The position numbers were made by a program, and so were the translations under genes. A DNA stretch of 64,000 nucleotides from Heterotrichella gracilis (Eukaryota > Sar > Xanthophyceae > Tribonematales > Xanthonemataceae), in the NCBI GenBank assembly GCA_032358255.1, contig JAULBX010023296.1:124001-188000 (forward strand). Direction: 5' to 3'. The notes beneath the pieces were generated by a model. The model made no database searches and had not been told where the DNA came from. It saw only the letters and a program-made list of their open reading frames with translations. Of this stretch, positions 12,731-23,839 are shown piece after piece. Each line of letters opens with the position of its first letter. Within the stretch, counting starts at the first letter, position 1.

Positions 12731-15700
12731 ATGGAGGGACCTGTGGAGAACGGCAAGCACAATAATGGGTATGCCAATGGCCATGCCGATGTCAACTCGT
12801 TCACCAAGTCGCAGAAGCCATGGCACCGGCGCTTCTCCCAGCAGCTGTATGCTCTGCTCTACAAGAACGGTGAGGGCAACTGGCCTGGTTGCTCCTGTAC
12901 TGCTGCAGTACAGTTGTACTACCCAAAGCTGCACCTCCAAAGCTGTGCATATGCTCATGTCTTGTGGTGCAGTCCACCCATGCTGTAGCCTGTGGACCCA
13001 TGCTTCTCGATGCCACCTAGCACCGACCTGTCGTGCACTGGCCTCGTCCTGAGGGCCAGGCTGTGTGGCGGTGGTTACCCAATAGGGGCTAACACACCCC
13101 ATCAACACCCCTGCTGCAGGGCTGTTTGCAGTGCGCAACCTGAAGGCCAGCCTCACCAGGCTTTTGGCTTCCTTCTTCTTCATGTTCCTGCTCTGGTTGT
13201 TTGACAAAGCGCTGCAGGCTGACTCCAACAACCTCGCTAAGTACCAGTCCATCAATGACCCTGTCGCAAAGAACATCGGGGGAATACCAGACTGCAATGA
13301 GGACCAGTATGCCTTGTCCCCTTGCTGGGACTTGCTCTACACGCCAAACAACAGTGCTGTCGTCAACGTACGTGCTGAACCATGTTTTTTGTTGTTGCTA
13401 TATCACCGCGGTCATACAGTTACAGAAACTCCTGTATTGCACCCGCAGGAGATTGTGGCAGGCATCATGACCAACAACGCCGGGGGTCCGATACCTGCAG
13501 ATAAGGTGCGCCCTTGGTAGTAGCATCCATATAGGCTTGTTATGCTGTTGTGGCCGTGCCAGCATTGGTTGCGGCGGTGGGCTTGCCAACTAGGCGAGCA
13601 GCTGCGTGCTTGGTCACTGTGGTTGCCTCCTCACCATGGTATGTAATCTGCAGGTCCTGGGATTTGCAACGGTCCCTGACGCGAACGCGTGGATGTTTGA
13701 TCACCCTGAGCAGTCCATTGGCGCCCTGCACTTTGACGTCCTCTCCCCCACCAACATTGGGTTCACCCTCCAAGTCAATACCACGGTAAGTGCGGCACAG
13801 CCCTGTCGCGCAGAGTGACTCTCCTTTGTGGTGCTGTGAACAAGAACTTATGTACTGTATTGCCGACGCCTGTCACTGAGTTGCCATGTCCCTCCTGCAG
13901 GTCAAGTACTTCAAGGGCAACTTCCAGAACCCCGACTTCTTTTCTGCACTGCCCATGCAAGTTGCGGCTGAGCGGGAGGTGTCAGCGTACTACTACAGGC
14001 AGGAGGTGGCTGCTGGCACCATCTCGCAGCCCCTGAATGCTTCGATGTGGAACGTGATTTTCAAGGAGTTTGCACACCCGGCGCTGGGATCCTTCTCCAT
14101 TGTTGGGCAAGCTATCGGGCCCTTCATATTTGCCGCCAACATGTTTGGCTTCGTCATTGCGGTGAGCTGCTGGAAACTAAATTCACTCTGCCCAACTGTT
14201 GGGTGTGCTGACTAGTTGCCTCATGTGCAGCCTATATTCATGCCCTGTGTGCTGTCTGTGGTGCATCATGCTACAGGCTACCAAAGTGATGGCATGGTGG
14301 ACCAGAGGTGCATTGCTCAGGAATCAACTAGGCTGGCTGGTGTTGGGCATGCATACAGGGGTGACTGCTAGTCCAACAAAACCGCTGGAAACTGCCCCTC
14401 ACTACCCTCCTTTCGCTGCAAATGTGCTGCGGCAAGACCTTGACTTGACTGAATTGCTTGATTTGCTGTATTTGTAGATCACATGGATTGTCGGTGAACG
14501 CGAGGCCCGGCTGAAGCAGTTCATGAAGATCATGGGCATGCTGGACAGCGCCTACTGGATGTCCTGGATGCTGGCAGAGTTCTGCTATGCCCTGGTGTCC
14601 ACGCTGCTCATGATTGCTTTTGGCTGCATCTTCGGCTTTCGGCTCTTCCTGCACAACTCCTTTGGCCTGGTGTTCTTCCTGTTCTTCCTGTTCCAGCTGG
14701 CAATGTCATCCTTGGCGTTCATCATCACGTGTTTCCTCTCCAGGTGCGTGCGCGGGCAGCAGCAATGAAGGTGGCAGTGTGTGCCTGCCACCACCTTTTG
14801 CAGATGGCATCAGCAAAGTTGCTTCACAATCTGGCGCCGAAGTGTAGAGAGCCATTATGCTCCGTGAACACCTCTGTCTGAGAACTAGCAAGCTGCATCA
14901 AGTTGTTCATGGTAACATCATTACTTCAAATGCAACCGTTGCTGACATGCCCTATGGCCAATGCAGGACTGCTGTAGCTGTCAACCTTGGCTTTGCCCTC
15001 TTCATCGTGGGTTGGATCTTCCAGATTGTTGTGAACTTTGGCTTTCCATTCACACCTGACTATGTTGGGAAATACCCAGTGGTGACTGTTATCTTTGCGC
15101 TGCTGCCCTTCTCTCTACTCACCAAGGGTGCCACGGATTTGGGCGATGCCACAGCGGCAAACAACCCAGGCCTAGAGCTCAGCCAAGCCTACAGGTAATA
15201 GTAGTCTGGTTGCTTTGTTTTAAGGACAGGAACAGTGATCCTTGCCACATCCGCTCCATATCATGTAGGTTCCCAATGCACACGCACGTCCACTACTGCC
15301 ATACCGCACATCACGGTCCATATTCCATGTCTTTGAGAATAGGCATTTACTGCTTCTCTCTGTGTCGATTACTGCCTTTTGTTTGAATTGTAAAGCTGAA
15401 AGAGTGGATGAAAGCTCGTGATATCTTTACCCACCTCCCTCCTGGCCTGTGCAGCTACTGCAAGGGCCTCATCATCCACTCCATCTGTATTTTTCCCCGT
15501 CTCTTTTTTAGTCCCAGCTTTTTGCCTGTGCAGCTACTGCAAGGACCTGACCATCCAGCAGCGCGCCGAGGAGCCTGCCCAGCCAGGCGTGTATGTGGAC
15601 TACGACTGCGTCATGCCACTAGGCAGGATCTTCGTCATCCTGTTCTGCGAGTGGATCGTGTACTTCCTCATCGCCATCTACCTGGACAACGTGGTGCCCA

Positions 15701-18700
15701 ATGAGAATGGGGTTTCCAAGAAGCCATGGTACATCTTTATGCCCAATTACTGGTCGCCCAAGGGCCGGGCCAACTACCGCCACCGGAAGGCGGCCAACAC
15801 CACCATCGGGGCGGAGATCTTGCGGGCGCCGCTGCAGCGCCAGGTGACCCTCTAGGGGAGGTGTTGCATGGCTTGCAGGTTGACACCATGCAATATCAAT
15901 TTGAAAAAATGGTTCAAGCCAAGCATCAATTTAGACCATGCCATTTGCAGTTAGTATTAGTTAGTTACATGCATTCCAGCAAAAAAGCCAGATTAGCAGT
16001 CAGTCTTGCACATGCGGCGCCACGCAGCGCTTTCCTGGCACTGTTTGAACCATCTGCCATTTGCAGTAAATAAGATAAATTCCGTTTAAGCATGCTTTTC
16101 TGTTTTTGCAATTGCAGCATCTGCACACATTTATTTCTGATCATCTATCTGTTTCCTTGTTCTTTCTTCTGATCCATGTTTGTCTCATCTGTAGGAGACC
16201 GGCACCCTTGACAGCATTGATGAGGACGTTTCAGCTGAGGAGGCTCGCATGCGGGGCCTGCTTGAGCATCGCACTGGGTCAGCTGATGCTTTGGCACTGG
16301 AGGCAGATGCGGCCAATGCCGTGGAGCTGTACGGCCTGCAGAAGCTGTTCAAGGGGCAAAGAAAGTGGTACGTGGGAGGCGGGGGCACTGAACTATGCGT
16401 GTGACATGCCCTGACACCCATGAGTAATGACAAAATCAGGAGGCGTGAAATAACGCATCTTGCTCTGTGTGTTACCGTATGTTCCGAATTAATGCTGCGG
16501 TATACCTTCCTGCACAGACGCCTCAGATAGATGCCATTGCTGTTGCAATGCTGCCAAATGACAACCTGCTGACACTGTGGCACCATGCTGCCTTGTTTGC
16601 CTGCTTGGCTCGCCTGTTTATACTTACCAACACCTGCACATTTGCCTAAATGCCTCGCCTGCCTGACCCCACTGACGCACGCCCCCGCGCACTGCAGCTG
16701 TGGCTGCCCCCCTTGCAAGTCCACCAACGACTTCTGGGCCATGAAGGGCAGCTGGTTTGCCATCGAGCGCAACCAGCTGTTCTGCCTGCTGGGGCCCAAC
16801 GGCGCGGGCAAGACCACCACCATCAACTGCCTCACGGGCGTGCTGCCAGCCAGCGGCGGCGACGCGCTGGTGTATGGCGAGGCCATCAGCTCGCCGGGGG
16901 GCTTGGACCGCATCCGCTCCATCATGGGTGTGTGCCCGCAGTTTGACGTGCTGTGGCCGGAGCTGACCGGGTTTGAGCACCTGTGGATCTACGGCAGCAT
17001 CAAGGTACAGCCTTGGCAGTTGTTTTGAATGCTCGGAAAATGTGATAAATTGAGCCAAGCGCAATAAGCGCCTGGCTGTATTGTCTTGGCATGGTCATAC
17101 AACTCACATCCAGGTGCTGATCTTATGCCATATGCTACCCGTTTCCCCACTAACAGAACCCTCTTCACTGCAGCGCCTGCTCACTGGAGCAGCCAAAACT
17201 GAGTTTAATTCCCCAAACAGCAAGCCCTTCCCCTCTAGTCCCTTCCCCTGGCGTCCCTCAACAAATCCTCCCATCTCGACCTGTAACACCCCCCCCACCC
17301 CCCTTTTCCTGCAGGGCCTGCCCGCCGGCGAAGTCAAGAGCGACTCCCTTGCCCTCCTGGAGAAGGTCAACCTGTCATCCATCCCCAAGCTGAGGTCTGG
17401 ACAGTACAGCGGGGGCATGAAGCGACGCCTATCGGTGGCAATCTCGCTGCTGGGTGACCCCAAGATTGTGTACCTGGACGAGCCAACCACGGGCATGGAC
17501 CCCATATCTCGCAGACAGGTGGGTGGATACCAGGAGGGATCTTATGTACTGGATATTAGAGATGTATGTAGATATATTCTTGGGTAGCCGTGCATGACTT
17601 CCGACATGAAGTTACCTCATATAAGGGTAAAAGCACTTGGCTGCTGCACAGGTCTTTGGTATGCAGTGGCCTCATTGTTTGTCATGTTATAATGAGCCCT
17701 CGCAATCTCAGAGCTGTCACTCAGTCAGTCACCCAGTCAGTCTCTGAAACCTTCTTGCCACACGTACATGCTCCAGCTGCCTTTGCCGCGCTCCTTTTGA
17801 TTCCCTTCATTCCTGGAACTCACACCCGCTTTGCATACCTGCCAAGCCTGCCTTCTTCCTCCCCTCACCCTTCCACCCCATTTCACCCCTTTCAGGTGTG
17901 GGACATCATTGAGGAGGCAAAGAAGGCGCGCGCCATCGTGCTGACCACCCACTCCATGGAGGAGGCAGACATCCTGGGGGACCGCATCGCAATCATGGCG
18001 CGCGGCAAGCTGCGCTGCCTGGGCTCAGCCATCCGTCTCAAGCAGAAGTTTGGGTCGGGCTACCAGGTGCGCAACAACTGGGTAGATTAAATTGTTACTT
18101 ATTGGTATTACTTGCAATTCCAGCAAAAGAAGCCAGATCAGCAATCCGCCCTGCACAAGCGTGTGCCATGCAGCCATGTCCTGACACTGCTTGTATCATT
18201 TCTGTATGTTCCTTGTCCTAAATGTGTTGCCAAGGGCACACAAGGCAATAAGCCGATGATGGCTTGGAATGACTTATGTTTGTTTTTTTGTATGTCCCTT
18301 GCCTGCCGATCCTGTAGAGCTGTTCAGTAGATCAATGGGTATTAAACTCTATATATGCGCCCATATGCATGCTGGAAGCATTGCAATGAACTAACGCAAT
18401 ACATTGCCTTTGTGCTGCAGGTGAGTGTGAGCGTCATGCCCTCCAAGGCCGCCAGCATGGCAAGCCTCCATGGGGGCGACGCCGTGGCGCAGATCGCAAC
18501 CCGCGTCGCAGCCACCCGCGCCTTCTTCCGCTCCCGCCTGGGCATCCGCCCCGTGGACGAGAACGGCGCCTACCTGCAGTTCCTGGTGCCCCGGGCCAAG
18601 GAGGGCGAGCTGTCGGCGTTTTTGGAGGAGCTTGAGGGTCAGAAGGCGGAGCTGGGGGTGACGGATGTGCAGCTCAGCCTGACGTCGCTGGAGGAGGTGT

Positions 18701-19565
18701 TTTTGAACATCGCCCGCCAGGTGAGGGGTGCAGGGTTTAGGGTTTGGGGATTGTAATTTATGGTTTAGGGAAGGGAGGGTGAAGAGTATTTAAGGACAGG
18801 GGCAGAGTGGGATGTGTGCAAATTTGTGCGTCCCCTTTCCTTCTTTCCTCTTTCCTGGTTGGTGCTGCGCCGTTGGCCCTGCATGCAGCTTGCATCGTCT
18901 CTGCTGACCCTGGCGGCAGCGGACGATGCCATGTTGACACCAAAAATCACTGCAGCCGCTAGTGTCACAGCATCCTATTGCCTATAGGCATTGCTGGCTA
19001 CTCCGTTCTTGCTACTCCCACTCCCACTTTGCCAACTTGACCCCTTTTTCCACCTCCTCACCCAGGCTGAGGTTGAGGCGGCTGCCCAGGATGGTGGCAG
19101 CCTTGTGTCCATCTACCTGGAGGATGGCGCTGAGATGCAGGTGCCGGTGGGGTCAGACCTTGGCACCCACCCGCACACGGGGGAGCGCTACACGATTAAG
19201 TGGGCACAGGACGACACGGGCGCGCTGCAGGTAGGGCCCTGTTGCATCTTGCAGAATTTTTTACCCACGTAAGCCGCCTCTGCATTGGCGGGTTCAGAGC
19301 AGCTTCGTGACCCAGAATCTGACTGAGAACCGAGGTTTTGTTGTGCATTGTCGTAGGAACTAGAATATAACTATTCATGGCCCCCATAACACTTCCATTG
19401 AACTTCACTGACATATTTTTTAATCTGTTGCGCGTCTCTTTCCTGTAGGTGCTGTCTTGGGAGGCTGTGGCCGATGGCCATGATGGGGAGGTGGAGATGA
19501 CTAACCAGGTGGCGCCGGCCAATGGGGTCAACGGCAGCGCGCACCAGAAGGCGCCCCTGGTATAG
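12731..19565 (+). CDS. Half-size ABCA-family ABC transporter (ATH type), second copy
   Basis: Membrane ABC transporter, likely lipid-related by family. Fifteen exons: 12731-12869, 13120-13367, 13449-13505, 13654-13785, 13901-14161, 14478-14743, 14967-15194, 15534-15843, 16195-16367, 16698-17004, 17315-17518, 17896-18066, 18421-18720, 19066-19230 and 19449-19565; about 1025 residues. An in-frame ATG at 12635 would add 32 residues but overlaps a TATA-like box. First helix [19 protein letters not shown]; a helix cluster lies in the 13901-15194 exons. A Cys cluster (CCGCPPC) precedes Walker [10 protein letters not shown] (about 637-645), as in plant ATH proteins. Signature YSGGMKRR is near 738, then [12 protein letters not shown] and TTHSMEEAD. 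It ends with the plant-type C-terminal extension ([11 protein letters not shown]). It is a diverged paralogue of the neighbour at 4726-11497, not a recent copy. Confidence 0.94.
15447..15480 (+). repeat. Echo of ABCA exon head (15534 exon)
   Basis: CCTGTGCAGCTACTGCAAGG occurs here and again at the true acceptor (15526). It recreates the acceptor and first codons about 80 bases upstream and could act as a decoy 3' splice site. Confidence 0.75.
15954..16045 (+). repeat. Dispersed intronic repeat, copy B
   Basis: In the ABCA intron 15844-16194. It matches 7006-7104 over about 80 bases with few differences, in the same orientation. A weaker relative is at 18113-18192 in another intron of this gene. 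Confidence 0.8.
18113..18192 (+). repeat. Dispersed intronic repeat, diverged copy
   Basis: Shares the ATTCCAGCAAAAGAAGCCAGAT core and the later CATG..TCCTGACACTG part with copy B (15954-16045), but is clearly more decayed. Confidence 0.55.
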
Positions 19566-20738
19566 CTGCTATCACAAACCAAGGCAGGGTGTAGGCCTGA
19601 TGCCTGCTATGCTGTACATATGTGATCTATGTACTGCAATAGCCTGCGTATTCTATTGTGTCCATTGGTATGACTGACACCTGGCTGTATCCTGGGGGCT
19701 TTGGTGCTTGGCACTCCTCAGGTTAACTGTATCATGGGCCAGTTGGCATGATGGAAGCCATCGAACATTGTGGGTTACAAATTCAACTATGGGAGCAAAA
19801 TTGAGGGTGCATTCTCGAACATTGCCATGGCAAATAGTTTGGTTTTTAGGGTCTGGGTATTGTAGCTGCGTTTCAGAAACATTGCATATTGTAGCGTCGC
19901 CGTCTTGATGCGAATTCACCAATAGTCACTGTCGTTATTCAGAAACTGTGTACGCTACATTTTGAAGTTCTGGCTGGCGCCCTGCGCAGTCCAATACAGT
20001 CCATTTTTTTGCAGGCCCAGGCAGGCCATAACTTATTCAATCAGCAAGCTTGGGGAAACAATTAGCGGACATTCCAGTTGACCTATATATGGTGTCCCCA
20101 CTGAATCACACCATGGATGTCAATACCAGTAATACTTGATGAATATTGGCTGGCCATGGCAGTTAATTGGCTGACATCAGCTGGCCAGATAGCTGCAAAA
20201 TGGCAGGAAATGAAAAAGAAATCATATTTCCGAAAATAGGAATTGTGTGGCATTTTCTGTCTGAAACTTGCAGTGAAAACGTTTACGAGCTGCGAGAATG
20301 CTACAAAGACATACACACATGCTCCACGGCCAGGTAATCAAGGAGACGTTGCAAGTAAGATCGCGTTATTACGGAGGTTTATTGCAGCCCATGGGTTTAG
20401 CTATGCGCGGGTCGCAGTTGGTTGCCTATTAACCACTTCACCATCTATCCGTGTGAGTACTGTTTAAGCAAAGGCGCTTGCTGCACGTTGTCAAAATCAC
20501 CAGCACTGTGCAAGAAGCTTCGACTAACCAAAGACTCTCTCCTGAGTGACATTCCGCTATGCATGCATATAGGGGGGCGTACCGTTGAGCTATAGTTATG
20601 GGGGTAGAGTAACTGGGCAGCGAGTTTGAGGCACCCTACTCATATATGAAGAGGCACTGGGCATTGGGCAGCTTTCTTACCCAACTCCGAGCGTCTACCA
20701 CGTACCCTTTTCTTTGAACTAGAGCGTGAAACTGCAAA
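19566..20738. other. Intergenic between two plus-strand genes
   Basis: Downstream region of the ABCA gene and promoter of the Myb-like gene. AT-richer than the genes; no coding exon supported. Confidence 0.6.
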
Positions 20739-22921
20739 ATGCTGTGGCGAGCAACCAGAAAACGCCAGTGCAGAAAGGCCCGGACAAACTACGACAAAAT
20801 ACGGTTGTGGATAGATGGAAAGGAGAATTTGAAGCCCCAGAAGCACGGTGTAGCGGACACCAAGGTATAGTGACTGCTGGGTTTGCTGCACTCTTCACAC
20901 ATGTGAAGTAGGTGCCTCCTGATATTTGGGTTTTCAGGGTGCGCTACAGGTTCAGCAACCACCCAAAGAGAGGAAAAGGAAGCAGCGGGTCCTTGTGGAT
21001 TCACACAACTCCACGTTTCAACCACTTGCAGCCCCAGAAAATGAGTACGAACGGCAGGTGAGGCCTTGCATCTTGTGATATTCTTTTCCGTTGGCGGCCC
21101 GCATCCTCAGCCAACCAGCGCTTCCTGCCTGCCCAGAGGTTGGAGAGGATCAGGCGGAATGCAGAAGTCCTCAAGACGCTTGGCGTGCAGAAAGCAGTGG
21201 CTGAGTTGCAAACCACAGTGCAGCAAAGCTACACCCCCAGCTCGGCACCCAGGCCTCCCAAGGTACACCTGAACAGCTTTCTATTTGCGGGCCTGAAAAG
21301 CAATGCGCAGCCTTTTGCAATGCATCTGTCAAGGGAGAGCTTGTCACTGCAAGGAAGAGTTAACTTGGACACTGCACCTACCACTCCTAAAACCCTAAAA
21401 CCTAAGGTAAAATGCCCTAACCTGGTATTACCCTTTGTGCAGAGGCAGCGCGTTGTTGAACCTGCAACGCCAGTGGACCTGAACCCTTCACGCATATCAA
21501 GGCGCCTAGCTGGACGCAGCCCAAACGCGGCTGCTATTGAACAACCCTCCCCACACGAAGACGATGACGCCACGTGCCCTGCAGGTGCCCACCCTGCATC
21601 TTGCAAGTTTTGCAAGCCTCTAGCGTAACCATGACCAATGTACCGCTGTCGGCAGAAGACCTCCTCCGCCTTGTATCTTTTGCCATTTCTGTATGCATGC
21701 GGGATGAGGGAGGTGAGGTTGGTGGGGCTGCATGTGGTGGGGTATCAATGCCACGCAGGGTGATGCAAACAAGAGTGGCTTGCTGGGTGATGCAAACGAC
21801 AGTGGTCATGGTAGCAGCACGAAACACTTATCTTGCCATGCAGGGGGTCAAGCCGGTCTGCTCACCCAGCAGGAGTATTTCAAGCGTCTGGGCAAGGAGC
21901 TTTCTGGATTTGAGGTGGATGGCCATTTTCACGGGTGAGTGTACAAAATATTCCCCCCCCTGAGCTATTTATCCGCTGTTTGGTACATGGCGCCTCTGTA
22001 TCAGGGGTCAAATCCAGACAAGAACTGGCTGGAGCTGAGCAAACAAGTGAACCAGGCACTCCTGTCGGCATGATGCTGCACAAGGGGCGCAGAAATGCAT
22101 GGAAAGGCATTATTGCACCATGCAATTTTCATGGTGCATGGTCAGGGGATATGACAGAGCAAATGAGGGTCCACAATAATGATATGGGTGGGGGTAAGCT
22201 CTGCGGTGTGCTGCTGTAGGTGGGTAAGCCCTGCGGTGTGCGAGCAGTATGGCATTGCCGGGGATGCTGACGAGGCCTGGGAGAAGAATGGTGGCGGCAA
22301 ATTCACGTTCAAAATCGACCGGAAAGGTGCGCATAGCGAATCTTTGAGCAAGCCATGTACGTCTTCAAACAGTGGAGCTTGTGGTGATTAGGGCACAGCC
22401 GCCGCACCACTTATCTGCTGCCCACTACATGCAAGCCGCATAGCAAAGCATTACCCGCTCCCATGATGAGCCATGCATAAATTATATGTTAAGCCTGCCA
22501 CCAGCATCACATGTGGAAGCACAATCACCCATGCACATTCATGATGCCCCGCCCCACCACCCTCCCCCTGCCCCCTCCCGCAGCCCTCCCTGCCCACCTC
22601 AAAGCCAAGGGCTGGTCAGACGCACGCGCGTTTGCCGCCACGCAGCTGCGGAAAAACCCAAACTCCTACTTCTACCGCCACGTGGCGCCACACCAGGTGC
22701 AGGCCCAGGGGGAGTGGACCGAAGAGGAGCACCAGCTGTTTCTGGACACCGCTCGCAAGCATGGCGTGGGGGACAAGTGGGGGCTGTTTGCCTCATATGT
22801 GCCCCAGCGGGTGGGGTACCAGTGCAGCGCGTACTACCGGGAGGTTGTCATCCCCGCGGGACTGGTGGTGGATCCCCGGTTCAAGCTGACGCAAGGGGGG
22901 AAAGCGGTGTTTGTTGGGTAG
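20739..22921 (+). CDS. Myb/SANT-like domain protein
   Basis: Probable nuclear DNA- or chromatin-binding protein. Seven exons: 20739-20864, 20938-21057, 21137-21262, 21443-21584, 21844-21934, 22220-22326 and 22584-22921; 349 residues, all phases consistent. The N-terminal part is basic (PKERKRKQRVLVDSHNSTF), then a charged helical stretch (YERQRLERIRRNAEVLKTLG) and a low-complexity acidic region. The C-terminal exon carries a Myb-like unit with spaced aromatic residues (GEWTEEEHQLFLDTARKHG, then DKWGLFASYVPQR, then CSAYYREVVIP). The 22220 exon gives FHGWVSPAVCEQYG across the junction. Only one Myb-like repeat is visible. The first exon is the least certain, because nothing recognisable marks the start. 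Specific function unknown. Confidence 0.75.
22190..22242 (+). repeat. Tandem echo of exon head (22220 exon)
   Basis: GGGTAAGCTCTGCGGTGTGC just before the acceptor is repeated, with one change, as GGGTAAGCCCTGCGGTGTGC at the start of the exon. Confidence 0.75.
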
Positions 22922-23839
22922 CAGGGGGAGGCCTCGCTGGGGAGGGATTCGCTGGACAGGGTTGGAGGTTCCGTATGACGATTGCTGGGTGCACAGCGCT
23001 TATGGTTGCACACTTTAAATTTTAGGGTTTAAGAATGCGCCACGTGATTAGGTCCAGGGTGCATGGGCTGGTGCATGGGGCTACTGACAATGTAGAGCAA
23101 TGGGATAGTGCGGTGGGTGCCCGCCTCAAGGAGACGCAATAGAGAAGCGGTGCTTGTTGGGTAGCAGTGGAGCGACGATGAAGTAGATGGGCAATTTTGG
23201 AAAGGATATTGTAGTGCACCGTGCCACTGATTCAGATACTCAGGGTACGCTCTGTGAACGATGACTCGGTCACACTGTGCCAGGAGAATAAAATCGTTTT
23301 CAAGATGATGCAGCTGCACCTGCAATGCAATAGTATGGCAATTGCTCTAGCAGACGTTGGTTGCCATCACAACAATTATCGGGACAGTTATTATTGCAGC
23401 AATATTTTTATTCGATGTCCGCACCACATTATTTGCAGGAGTCCCTTCTGAATCATAATTCTGGAACCCTGAGTAAAAAGTGCATTTCATCATTCAATAA
23501 TGTCACCAACGATGAATTGTCTATCACAGACATTGTCATTTGCAATCAACAATTGCTGAATGTATTCAATGACGGGTCGGTGCAGACACTCAGGCGAAGG
23601 CATTTTAGAAACACTGTAACTATTCCCTTTCTTGAGTCAGATGCAGGAGCAAAAAGTAAAATAGTTAGCCGTAGAGCTATCATTGTCCAACAGCAACTGC
23701 TGCACATGTGCCTTAAAACCCAATTTGCAGAAGGTGTCAATGGGGTGGTGACTGCCATATCGGTGCCCCAGGCCCATAACCACAAGCCGCCGCCGGCGCC
23801 ATAACCAAAAGACCCCCTCCTCAACAAGGACCACCGTGG
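22922..23839. other. Intergenic, convergent gene ends
   Basis: Lies between the Myb-like gene and the F-box/LRR gene, so only 3' sequence is expected. At 23143-23176 there is a decayed copy of the Myb-like stop-codon region (AAGCGGTGTTTGTTGGGTAG type). No coding exon supported. Confidence 0.6.

Noticed and set aside
12518-13297. 259-residue minus-strand open frame
   Set aside because: Shadow of the first ABCA exons and introns on the opposite strand.
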